Shown here piece by piece: positions 38,670 through 46,838 of a DNA stretch of 64,000 nt. The notes under the pieces were generated by a model, which made no database searches, had not been told where the DNA came from, and worked only from the letters and a program-made list of their open reading frames with translations. Numbering within the stretch: the stretch's first letter is position 1; each line of letters begins with the position of its first letter. This DNA comes from Blastocatellia bacterium (GTDB lineage: Bacteria > Acidobacteriota > Blastocatellia > UBA7656), in contig DATENM010000046.1 in the NCBI GenBank assembly GCA_035275065.1, positions 1 to 64,000 on the forward strand, read 5' to 3'. The position numbers and the translations under genes were made by a program.

Positions 38670-41600
38670 TTATTGCACCGTCAACGCCGTGTCATCAATC
38701 ACGAACGAAGTTTGCAGGCTGCTGTCTTCCGTGCCCAGGAAGTAGACGCGAATCGTCTGCCCCGCGAACGACAGCAGGTTGAAGGATTTTTGACTGTAGC
38801 CGGCGGCCTTGTTCAAATTCGAGTAAGTCGCCAGCGTCGAAAGCACCGTGTTCGACGAGTTGCGGATTTGCACTTGCAGCTTGTCGAACTGTGTCGTCGT
38901 CGTGGTTTCGGCTGAATCGATGTGCAGCCAGAAGGTCAACGTCGCACTCGTCGCCGTCGAAGGAATGGTGACGGTTTGGAAACACGAGTCGGTGTGCGTC
39001 GTGCCATAGCCATCGAGCCACGCTTTCCACGTCCCGCCGTGCGCCGCTTGCGAGGCGCTGTTAGTAATCACCCCGGCGGTCGCCGTCCAGTTGACGTTGC
39101 CCGATTCAAAGCCGGGATTCAACAACAACTGCTGCGTGCCGCCGCCGCCACTCGAAACCGTCAACGTCACGGGCACCGTCACCGGCGTATTGGTCGCCCC
39201 CGTCGCGCTGATGGTGATCGCGCCGTTATAGGTTCCCGCCGCCAACCCGCTGATGTTGACCGAGACGGTCGTGGCCGAAGGCGCGGTGCCCGAAGTCGGG
39301 CTGACTGAGAGCCACGTCTGGTTGGCGCTCGCTGTCCAGACGAGCACGCCGCCGCCGGTGTTGCTGATCGACAGCGACTGGCTCGCAGGATTGCTGCCGC
39401 CGGCGGTCGCCGAAAAACTCATGCTCGACGGGCTGACGCCGATGGTCGGCTGTACCGGCACACCGGTGTTGCCGTTGTAAGCAACGAGCGCGAAATCTTG
39501 ATCGGTGGTGTCGGCGTTGCCCGGCACGCCGTCGCCGGCGATGTTCGTCGCCTTGACCGTGATCGTGAAGCTCCCCGACGTGCCCGCCGGCAAAAAGACC
39601 GACTCGGCGTTGTTCTTCGCGTCCGCCGTGCCGCCGCTGATCGAGTTGGCTCCCGAAAAGACGTTGCCTTTGTACGTCACGCCGCCGACCGTCACTTCAA
39701 GGTCGAGGTTGTTGACCCACGGCGCGCCGGTCGTTGGCCCCGGCGCGTCCGACCACGCCAGCGTCACCCGGAACGGTTTCGTCGTGTCGGCGACCGTGCC
39801 GGTGACTTGATAAGTCTGGCCGGTCGCGCCCAATACTTGCGTCTGATCCACCAGGATGCGCGCCGTGCCGTCAAAGGCGCGGCCCAGGTCCATGCGGCCC
39901 ATGCCCTGGCTGTTCGACGGCAGGTTGTCGCCGGCGCCGGTGCCGCTCATGTAAGCCGCCGCATTCATCAACGCCGCCTTGACCATTGCAGGGGTCGGCG
40001 CGGCCAGCCCTTTGTTGAGGAAGTCTTGATAGACGAGCGCCGCGCCGCCGGCGACCGCGGGCGTCGAATGCGAGGTGCCGCTCGACCAGCCGTAGAGCGT
40101 CTGGCCCGTCGGCCAAAACTGATTGCAGACGCTGCTGCCGTCATAGTTCGATTGCGGCACGCCGGCTTCGATGTGGGTGCCGGGCGCGACGATGTCAGGC
40201 TTGATGCGGCCATCGCCGCCGGTCGAGTTCACCGGGCCGCGGCTCGAAAAGCTGATGATGTCGTTGGCGCTATCGGCGCCGGTGTTGGCGATGCCGCAGC
40301 CGTCCGTGCCGGTCTGGCGGACGTTTTCGCTGGCACCGACGGTGATGACGTTCTTGGCGGTCGCCGGGCTGCTGACCGTGTTCGAGGCCGAGCCGTCATT
40401 GCCGGCGGCAAAGACGACGGTGAGCTGTTGCAAGCCTGTGGTGCCGCTCTGCGCGTCGCGCACGATGGCGTCATAGGATTGGGCGCTGGCGTCGTACTTG
40501 GCCACAGGGCCGCCGGTCTGCGTCTGGAAGCCCCACGAGTTGCTCGATATGCGCGAGCCCTGGCCGTAGGCGGTGCTCTCCCAGACCGTGCCGCTCGACG
40601 AGGTGCTGCCGAAGATGGCGGTGACGCCGACGCGGGCGAACGGCGCAATGCCGAGGCCGTAGTTGAAGCCGCTGGCGTCTTCGAACGCCGAGCCGGTGCC
40701 GCTATTGAAGCCGCCGATGATGTGCGAGTTCAAAAAGCCGTGGCCGCCAAGCACGCCGCTCTGATTCGTCGGGTTGTTGGTGAAAGCGACGCGGGCCGCC
40801 GGCAGGTCGGGGTGGCCCGCAAGCGTGTAGGTGTCGTCGGCGACGTTGACCGCAAACGAGGTGAACTGCGAGCTGGTGAAGCCCTTTGAGGCCAGCCACG
40901 AAAGGTAGCCGGGGCCGGTCGGCACGTTGCCGCTCAGGTTGCCGGCGACGATCTGTCCCTGCGCTTCGTCGAGCTTGCGGCGCGAGCCACGCTCTTCGAT
41001 GCCGAAGACATTGTCGTACTGTGCCATCTGCGCCAGTCGTCCGGCCGTCACTTGCAGCTCGACGTTGTGATAGTTGAGAACGCGGGACGTCTGCACGAAC
41101 TCGGTCGCCAGCGCCTTGAGGTCGCTTACGGTCTGCTCGGCGTCGGGGCCGTCAATCACCTGCACGGTGACGTTGAAGGTGGCGGCGCTGTCGCGCAGGC
41201 GCATCTCGCGCAGGTAAGGCGAGACGCGAAAACCCGGCTCGTAATCGCCGACGAATTGCACGGTCGAATCGTTTTTGCCGAGTTTCATCAGCCGCCGCGC
41301 CGCGCGCGCATCGCCGCGCACGACGTAGGCATCGGACGGCATATAGCTGACGATCTCTGCGCCCGTCGCCTTCAGGGTCTTGAGCCATTCGCCCTGGATG
41401 GGGCCAACGAACTGTACGAGGTAAAGGCCGCCCGTCGGCGCTGTGCCCGCCGCCGAGGCGATTGAGATGTCTGATCGGCGCAGGTCGGCGGGAAGTTGAT
41501 TGTACGTCGCCGCCGGGTTGGTCGTGTCTAAGACATAACCGTTCAGGGCGATGAGATTGAATTCATCCTGCAATGCGCCGCCGAGCGATTGCATGGCCAT

Positions 41601-41873
41601 GCGCCCGCCCATCGCCCGCTCGTCTACGACCAGCATGCGGAAGCTGCCGTAGTTGATCTCGTCATGGATAGCGCCTTGCTCGCTCAGCCGGTTATAGGTT
41701 GCCTGGTCTGCCGCGTCGAGGATGACCTTGTGCAAGGTGCTGTCACTGACGTAGGCATTCGGGGCAGCAGGGCTGATAGATTGCGGCGTGTTGTCTTGCT
41801 GCATCATGGCGCTGGCGGACAGGAACAATACCGTCAACACCAGCGCGAAAAGAAAAACGGTTGAACGCTTCAT
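38670..41873 (-). CDS. secreted subtilisin-like (S8) serine peptidase, multidomain
   Basis: 1067 residues. A signal peptide (VFLFALVLTVLFLSASAM) is followed by an N-terminal region of about 300 residues, probably an inhibitor-like propeptide. The S8 domain shows Asp in NVADDTYTLAGHPDL, His in GVLGGHGFLNSH, the oxyanion Asn in VVFAAGNDGSAS, and the nucleophile in GTSHSTPAVAGGA (Ser near 600). After it come a P/proprotein-like beta domain (about 670-790), a BACON/Ig-like repeat (about 795-890, SFSATAGGSNPASQSLSISN) and a C-terminal jelly-roll module (LLNPGFESGNVNWTA). It is an exported protease that probably attacks extracellular protein. AAGGAG precedes the ATG. A sigma70 promoter lies 340 bp upstream, with a hairpin in the leader. 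Confidence 0.92.
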   Translation of the reverse strand: MKRSTVFLFALVLTVLFLSASAMMQQDNTPQSISPAAPNAYVSDSTLHKVILDAADQATYNRLSEQGAIHDEINYGSFRMLVVDERAMGGRMAMQSLGGALQDEFNLIALNGYVLDTTNPAATYNQLPADLRRSDISIASAAGTAPTGGLYLVQFVGPIQGEWLKTLKATGAEIVSYMPSDAYVVRGDARAARRLMKLGKNDSTVQFVGDYEPGFRVSPYLREMRLRDSAATFNVTVQVIDGPDAEQTVSDLKALATEFVQTSRVLNYHNVELQVTAGRLAQMAQYDNVFGIEERGSRRKLDEAQGQIVAGNLSGNVPTGPGYLSWLASKGFTSSQFTSFAVNVADDTYTLAGHPDLPAARVAFTNNPTNQSGVLGGHGFLNSHIIGGFNSGTGSAFEDASGFNYGLGIAPFARVGVTAIFGSTSSSGTVWESTAYGQGSRISSNSWGFQTQTGGPVAKYDASAQSYDAIVRDAQSGTTGLQQLTVVFAAGNDGSASNTVSSPATAKNVITVGASENVRQTGTDGCGIANTGADSANDIISFSSRGPVNSTGGDGRIKPDIVAPGTHIEAGVPQSNYDGSSVCNQFWPTGQTLYGWSSGTSHSTPAVAGGAALVYQDFLNKGLAAPTPAMVKAALMNAAAYMSGTGAGDNLPSNSQGMGRMDLGRAFDGTARILVDQTQVLGATGQTYQVTGTVADTTKPFRVTLAWSDAPGPTTGAPWVNNLDLEVTVGGVTYKGNVFSGANSISGGTADAKNNAESVFLPAGTSGSFTITVKATNIAGDGVPGNADTTDQDFALVAYNGNTGVPVQPTIGVSPSSMSFSATAGGSNPASQSLSISNTGGGVLVWTASANQTWLSVSPTSGTAPSATTVSVNISGLAAGTYNGAITISATGATNTPVTVPVTLTVSSGGGGTQQLLLNPGFESGNVNWTATAGVITNSASQAAHGGTWKAWLDGYGTTHTDSCFQTVTIPSTATSATLTFWLHIDSAETTTTTQFDKLQVQIRNSSNTVLSTLATYSNLNKAAGYSQKSFNLLSFAGQTIRVYFLGTEDSSLQTSFVIDDTALTVQ

Positions 41874-42050
41874 TAAGATCCTTCTCCTTATGCGGCCCGC
41901 GGGCCGGGTTATCGGGATGGCGCAAAAGCCTGAGCTGAACTCCCGGCAGTACGAGCGGAAGGGTGCTGCCGAAAGCGGATTGTGGCGACCCGTGATGATT
42001 GTCGGGTTCGAGCTGAAAGCACCTGTGAGGGGGCAAGACGTCTGCGGTTT

Positions 42051-42073
42051 CGCATGCGCCCGTAGCGCATGCG
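42051..42073 (-). promoter_or_regulatory. leader hairpin of the subtilase transcript
   Basis: Nine-base arms CGCATGCGC / GCGCATGCG with a 5-nt loop, inside the ~340-nt untranslated leader of the subtilase gene. No known riboswitch consensus was recognised around it. The rest of 41874-42310 contains no gene. Confidence 0.5.
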
Positions 42074-42211
42074 GCCGCCTGATCGTTGATGCCTTCAGAC
42101 GCTTTCAGCCTGCCAATCATCCCGGATGGATTGAACTACTTTGGAAACCGGCAAAAGAACGGGGAGGAATTGCTTAGATCCTTCCTCTCTCTTTCTTTGA
42201 GAGCAAGGGAA

Positions 42212-42239
42212 GATATACCGGGGCATAACAAACTGTCAA
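42212..42239 (-). promoter_or_regulatory. sigma70-type promoter for the subtilase gene
   Basis: Minus strand TTGACA (42239-42234), 16-bp spacer, TATATC (42217-42212). It points at the subtilase start at 41873. Confidence 0.55.
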
Positions 42240-42310
42240 GCCCGATTTTAGGAATGCAGGTTACATTGCAAGGCCGGAGTAAACGAGGCGTGTGGCGGCC
42301 AGCGCGGGCG

Positions 42311-42526
42311 TCAGTCGAAGAGCTCGCCGAGGATGCGCCGCGCCAGTCGCTCGCGGTCTTCGCGGCGGCGGATGGTGCGCCGCCGGTCGGTGCCTTCGTT
42401 GTCTAGCCAGGTGACGCCATCAATGATGACGAGCGTGTCTGCGGTGTAGCGGGTCGAGCGTCGCCGCTCCATCTTGCGCCGGTCAATGACCGCGCCGCGC
42501 CGTTCCTTGCCATTCCACACACTCAT
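42311..42526 (-). CDS. small Arg-rich hypothetical protein
   Basis: 71 residues with three arginine-rich clusters (ERRGAVIDRRKMERRRSTRY; DRRRTIRRREDRERLARRIL) around a short hydrophobic core (DTLVIIDGVTWLDNEG). A GAGG lies 6 nt upstream of the ATG. No known domain. It is co-directional with the coiled-coil gene and may share its transcript. Nucleic-acid binding is conceivable from composition only. Confidence 0.55.
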   Translation of the reverse strand: MSVWNGKERRGAVIDRRKMERRRSTRYTADTLVIIDGVTWLDNEGTDRRRTIRRREDRERLARRILGELFD

Positions 42527-42655
42527 ATTGACCTCGTGCTTGGAGACAACGCCTGGGGAGGCGAGGTCGGTTGCATAGAGTCAAGGAAACCCTCGCATCT
42601 ACAAAATGACGATTACGCTAAAAGTTTCAGCAAACCGTTACAAACGCCGCGCGGC

Positions 42656-43111
42656 TCATTCGGGCGACACGTCAAGACGCTCGGCGCGGCGGAAGTAGAG
42701 GGCGCGCGGCGCGGCGCTCGTCACCGTCGCTTCGCGGTCGCCTATGACCGGCGGCAAAGTCAGCGCCGCGGCCCGCTCAATGGTGGCCAGCACCGCGGCT
42801 TCTTCGTTGCGAAAGACCTGCTCGCGCAATGCCGCCGCCTCGTTGGTGAGCGCCGTGATCTTAACGGCCAGCGCGTCGCGGTCGGCGCGCAACGCCGTCA
42901 GCTTCAGCGCCAGGCGGTTGATCTCTGTCTGCCGCTCTTCGATCTCGCGCTCCAGCAAACACTCTTCATCTTCGCAAACGGCGGCGCGGCGGTACAACCC
43001 TGCCGCCTCGTCTTCGAGCGCTTCGGCCATCTGGTCGAGCATACGCATCTTGGCGCGCACAACCGGCGCCGCCGCGTCCTGAATCGCTTCGTCTTCAATC
43101 AGTAATGCCAT
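42656..43111 (-). CDS. coiled-coil hypothetical protein
   Basis: 151 residues from the ATG at 43111 (purine-rich GGGAAGGGAAG just upstream; a TTG 6 bp earlier is less likely). Residues ~20-125 are almost wholly helical with heptad character (ECLLEREIEERQTEINRLAL, then LTNEAAALREQV), predicting a coiled coil. No signal peptide. Unknown function. It lies 48 bp downstream of the cyclic-di-GMP protein gene and in the same direction. Confidence 0.65.
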   Translation of the reverse strand: MALLIEDEAIQDAAAPVVRAKMRMLDQMAEALEDEAAGLYRRAAVCEDEECLLEREIEERQTEINRLALKLTALRADRDALAVKITALTNEAAALREQVFRNEEAAVLATIERAAALTLPPVIGDREATVTSAAPRALYFRRAERLDVSPE

Positions 43112-43159
43112 AAACAACTTCCCTTCCCTTCGCGAACTTCAAATCGAGCGTCCCAATTT

Positions 43160-45787
43160 CTACAACGCGGCGCGCGCCGGGAACGTCGCCACGCGCGCCG
43201 TCGCCGCGCCCTGTTTGCGCGCCGCTTTGTCGGCGTACATGCGCTGGTCGGCAATCTCCATCAACTCGTCTATCGCCGTGCTCTCAAGCCCGTAGGTCAC
43301 ATGGCCGATTGAGATGCCGACGCGGGCGATGCGGCCCGGTCGCACCTCGTAGGCGCAATGATCAATCGCCGCTTGCAGTCGCAGCTTCAGATCGGCAACC
43401 ACTTCCGGCGTCGCGCGGTGCAGCAGGGCGACGAACTCGTCGCCGGCATAACGAATCAGCAGGTCGCCGCTGCGCATGCAGGCGCGCAGGGTCTCGGCCA
43501 CCCGTCGCAGGATTTCGTCGCCGACGTGATGGCCATAGGTGTCATTGATCTTCTTGAAACCGTCGAGGTCCATCATCATCAGCACCAGCGGGTAGCCGTA
43601 GCGTTCGGCGCGGCTGCGTTCCTGGTCAAAGAAGCTGTACATAAACCGCGAGTTCGGCAGGCCGGTCAGGTTGTCCGTGAGCGCCGATTCCTGCGTGCGC
43701 TCAAACGCCAGCGCGTTGTGGATGGCCGCCGCCGCGTGCGTGGCGATGGTTTCAAGTAAGCGCAGTTCGTCGGGCGTATAGCCGCTGTTCTCTTCGCAAT
43801 AGAACGCCAGCGCGCCGACCGTCTCGGCTTCATGCAGCAGCGGAAAGATGGCCGTCGAGCGGTAGCCCGCGGCCAGCCCGCCGAGCGGGCGTTCGAGGTC
43901 CGCCAGCGGCGAGCCGCCGATCAGCACCTGCCGGTGCTCGGCCACCCAGCCGGCGCCGCCTTCGCCGGTGGCCATCTGCCAGCCTTTCAGCGCCTCGGCG
44001 TTCTTGCCCGTGGCATAGGCGACGCGCAAACGGTCACCTTCCGCCAGGTAGATCACCTGCGTCGCAAAATTGGCGATGCATTCAAGCTTGGCCGCGACTA
44101 TCGGCAGCACCTCCGAGAGCTTCAGCGTCGAGCCGAGCGTCTGGGTGATTTCATAAAGCGACAGCGCCTCGCCCTGCGCGGCGGTGATGTCGCGCAGCGC
44201 CTTCTCGACCCGCGTAGATGGCGGGAAGCTCAAGCCGGGATCGAGCAGGCGGCCGGTCGTCAGCGGTTCGACCGCGAACGCCGCCGGCGCCTGGAGGTTG
44301 GCGACCGGCACGTCATCTTCGAGCGTGTCAATGATGGCGATGAACTGGTCGAGCAGTGTGGGGTCGAACATACGCCCGCGCTCGTTGCGCATGATGTCGA
44401 GCGCATCGTCGCGCCCGTAGCTCTGGCGGTAGGACCGGGCGGTGGTCAGCGCATCGTAGCAATCGACAATCGTCAGCAAGCGCGCCCCGAAGGGAATCGT
44501 TTCGCCGCGCAGGCCGCTCGGATAGCCGCCGCCGTCATAGCGTTCGTGGTGATGCTTGACGATGGGCACGACCTCGTAAGGAAACTCGACGTTGCTGAGA
44601 ATGTCGGCGCCGACCACCGGGTGAATCATGATCTTCGAATATTCGGCGGTCGTGAGCTTGCCCGGCTTGTTGAGAATGTAATCCGGCACCGCCAACTTGC
44701 CGATGTCGTGCAGCAGAGCGGCGGCCTTCAATCCTTCCATCTGCTCTTCGGGATAGCCGATGGCGCGCGCCAGGCCTTCGGCCAGCCGGCTGACGCGCTG
44801 GATGTGGCCGCGCGTCAACGGGTCTTTGGCATCAATGGCCAGGGTCAGCGATTCAATCGTCGCCAGGTGCAATTGCGTCAGCTTGTCTATGCGCTGACGC
44901 GAGGCTTCGACCTTGCCGAGATAGGTCTTATAGGTCACATAGGTCAGCGCCATCACCGGCAGGGTGATGAGCAGCGAGCTGAAGCCGCAGACCATAATCA
45001 GTTTCGATACCGCGACGGCGACGCCCATGCCGACGAAGAAGGCCAGCCACGTCCACAGGTAATCTTCGCGCCAGGTCTTAAAGAAGGGCCGGTTTTTCCA
45101 GAGCGCAATACAGCCGGCAATGATCGCCGTGTTCAGCAGGTAATTGACCAGCGCCGCCATCAGCGCCGCCAGCACGAATTGATAAACCTGCCGGTTGTCT
45201 CTGAGCAGCGCCGGCAGCGGCCCGAAAACCAGCGTCGACAATAACAGGGCGCTCAGCACTGAAAGGCTCATAGCGCCCATGTTGACGCCGAAGTTGACCG
45301 GGCGCATGCGCCCGCCGCCGCGCGTCGAGCGCGCCAGCCCATCAATCGCGGCGAGCACGGTCGCCGCCCACGGCCCGAGCAGCAGCGCGCCGGTGAAGAT
45401 GAAGGCGTCGGTGAGCGTCACCTTGCTATTGATGCCGGGGAGTCGGATTTCGCCCTGCCAGGTGACAAAGGCTATGCCGACCAGCAGCAACAGCCAGTCG
45501 AGGCGAACGGGTTCCAGGGCCAGGTGATAGACCGCTAAGGCGAGCGCGGCGGCGCCCGCCACGGCCACCGACCAGGCGTAAAGTTTGGCCCTGAAACTTT
45601 CGGCTTGCGCCACAGTCACCTCGACCTTCGATTGAATCGGCGACGGATGAGTCACACCGGGAAGGCGGCGCTGCCGCCTTCCGAGTGATTGTGGGGACAA
45701 TCGGCGCGCCCTCGGCAACCGTCCTGAGATATGAGGCCGTATAACCAGAACAGCCCGCGCGCCACGGGTCAGGAAATCCTTCATCAA
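43160..45787 (-). CDS. membrane HD-GYP / GAF / GGDEF cyclic-di-GMP protein
   Basis: Up to 875 residues. The N-terminal ~45 residues look non-native; a GTG at 45655 (VTHPSPIQSK...) may be the true start, though no ribosome site is clear. Seven or eight membrane helices reach to about 295. An HD-GYP phosphodiesterase domain follows: HDIGKLAVPDYILNKPGKL near 359, HHERYDGGGYPSGLRG near 415. Next is a GAF domain (about 545-690) and a GGDEF cyclase domain whose signature reads AGDEF (near 780), acceptable for activity. The protein could both make and break cyclic-di-GMP in response to a membrane or cytoplasmic signal. It heads a leftward group with the coiled-coil and Arg-rich genes. Confidence 0.9.
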   Translation of the reverse strand: MMKDFLTRGARAVLVIRPHISGRLPRARRLSPQSLGRRQRRLPGVTHPSPIQSKVEVTVAQAESFRAKLYAWSVAVAGAAALALAVYHLALEPVRLDWLLLLVGIAFVTWQGEIRLPGINSKVTLTDAFIFTGALLLGPWAATVLAAIDGLARSTRGGGRMRPVNFGVNMGAMSLSVLSALLLSTLVFGPLPALLRDNRQVYQFVLAALMAALVNYLLNTAIIAGCIALWKNRPFFKTWREDYLWTWLAFFVGMGVAVAVSKLIMVCGFSSLLITLPVMALTYVTYKTYLGKVEASRQRIDKLTQLHLATIESLTLAIDAKDPLTRGHIQRVSRLAEGLARAIGYPEEQMEGLKAAALLHDIGKLAVPDYILNKPGKLTTAEYSKIMIHPVVGADILSNVEFPYEVVPIVKHHHERYDGGGYPSGLRGETIPFGARLLTIVDCYDALTTARSYRQSYGRDDALDIMRNERGRMFDPTLLDQFIAIIDTLEDDVPVANLQAPAAFAVEPLTTGRLLDPGLSFPPSTRVEKALRDITAAQGEALSLYEITQTLGSTLKLSEVLPIVAAKLECIANFATQVIYLAEGDRLRVAYATGKNAEALKGWQMATGEGGAGWVAEHRQVLIGGSPLADLERPLGGLAAGYRSTAIFPLLHEAETVGALAFYCEENSGYTPDELRLLETIATHAAAAIHNALAFERTQESALTDNLTGLPNSRFMYSFFDQERSRAERYGYPLVLMMMDLDGFKKINDTYGHHVGDEILRRVAETLRACMRSGDLLIRYAGDEFVALLHRATPEVVADLKLRLQAAIDHCAYEVRPGRIARVGISIGHVTYGLESTAIDELMEIADQRMYADKAARKQGAATARVATFPARAAL

Positions 45788-45940
45788 CGCTCGTGCCGCA
45801 GACGGCTCCGACGCGCACTTTTTTTTAGCTTATATCTTCAGACAGTTAGCGAGCGGCAAGGACCAATCGCCGCAAGCCCTGGCGGCCACACCAGTCAATC
45901 TGGCAATCGCCGCCCGGCGGGTTCATTCACAATGACGGAA

Positions 45941-46036
45941 GCAGTTACCAGTAGCCGGTTAGTCAGTTACCAGTCCAGGCAGCAGCGTGGATCGTCTGCG
46001 ACTTTCCTACTGGCAACTGACAACTGACAACTGGCT
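45941..46036. repeat. heptamer-built hairpin, family 2
   Basis: The left side (45941-45976) has GTTACCAGT-type units and the right side (46008-46036) has CAACTGA heptamers; the arms pair imperfectly over about 22 bp. The right arm overlaps the stop codon of the lytic transglycosylase gene. Confidence 0.7.
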
Positions 46037-46664
46037 ACCGCCGTTGGTAGTCGTCGTAGCGCTCGATGATGCGGCGGACGTATTCGCGGGTGGCGGGAAA
46101 CTGGATGCGGTTGAGGAATTCGTCAGGTGACAATTGCACGCGCTCGCTCTCAGCCGCCCAGCGCTCGACGTTCGTAGGGCCGGCGTTGTAAGCGGCCAGC
46201 GTCACCGCCAGGGCGTTCGGCTCGTCGCGGTAGCGGTTGAGCAGGGTGCGCAGATACCAGCAGCCGACGTGCAGGCTGGTGGCCGGGTCGCTCATGGCCT
46301 CGTTAAACGAAGAGGTGGCCGGCAGCGGCGCGCCGCCGGCAACCCCGGCGATGGCTTCGGGGAGCGAGCGCGCACGGGTCGAGCTGATCAACTCTTCGCC
46401 GACCACCGGCGTCACCTGCATCAAGCCGACAGCGTTTTGCGAGCTGTGCGCGTTCGACCTGAAGAACGACTCTTCATAAACAATTGCCTTGACCAGCAGC
46501 GGGTCAACATTGTGCTGCGCCGCAACGCTATAAATCAGCTTGTCGTAGCGGTGCGTCCAGTAATGCAGCGCCGCTAGCACCGTTAGCACGATAATCACAA
46601 GGCCGACAAACAGGATGAGTAGTTTTTTGCGCATGGGACTCATCGGGCGTAAGTTTCGGGACAC
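46035..46664 (-). CDS. lytic transglycosylase (SLT domain)
   Basis: 209 residues as a GTG start; ATGs at 46643 or 46634 are plausible and would place the anchor LLILFVGLVIIVLTVLAALH right at the N-terminus. The SLT domain follows: DPLLVKAIVYEESFFRSNAH with the catalytic Glu, then QNAVGLMQVTPVVGEEL, then AYNAGPTNVERW. It cleaves the MurNAc-GlcNAc bond of peptidoglycan from the periplasmic face of the membrane. The family normally has a membrane or lipid anchor, as here. It is divergent from the D-aminoacylase-like gene. Confidence 0.9.
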   Translation of the reverse strand: MSRNLRPMSPMRKKLLILFVGLVIIVLTVLAALHYWTHRYDKLIYSVAAQHNVDPLLVKAIVYEESFFRSNAHSSQNAVGLMQVTPVVGEELISSTRARSLPEAIAGVAGGAPLPATSSFNEAMSDPATSLHVGCWYLRTLLNRYRDEPNALAVTLAAYNAGPTNVERWAAESERVQLSPDEFLNRIQFPATREYVRRIIERYDDYQRR

Positions 46665-46766
46665 TCAGCGTCTCGACAGATTATAGCGGCAAGGCGGCGC
46701 GCCGCGCACGCCGAGGCGAGCGGCAAGGCCGGCCTTCTTGTGATGAAAAAACCGATGTGCTATAGA

Positions 46767-46824
46767 TGTGGCGCAATCTGTTAGATTGCGCGAGTCGCTG
46801 CGCAATCTAACAGATTGCGCCACA
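46767..46824. repeat. 25-bp perfect hairpin, copy 2 of 2
   Basis: Arms 46767-46791 and 46800-46824, loop GAGTCGCT (8 nt). Compared with the copy at 38551-38608, base 4 of the left arm is G instead of A and the partner in the right arm is C instead of T, so pairing is kept. It ends 14 bp before the D-aminoacylase-like start. Confidence 0.9.
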
Positions 46825-46838
46825 CGGAGACCCTTGCC

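Noticed and set aside
39498..40889. A 463-codon rightward frame
   Set aside because: Antisense to the subtilase gene; composition is typical of a shadow frame.
41874..42211. Cyclic-di-GMP (GEMM) riboswitch in the subtilase leader
   Set aside because: A GGCGCAAAAGCC-like string resembles part of a GEMM core, but it is on the wrong strand and the other conserved parts are missing.
43832..45244. A 470-codon rightward frame
   Set aside because: Antisense to the HD-GYP/GGDEF gene, with Gln/Arg-rich meaningless translation.
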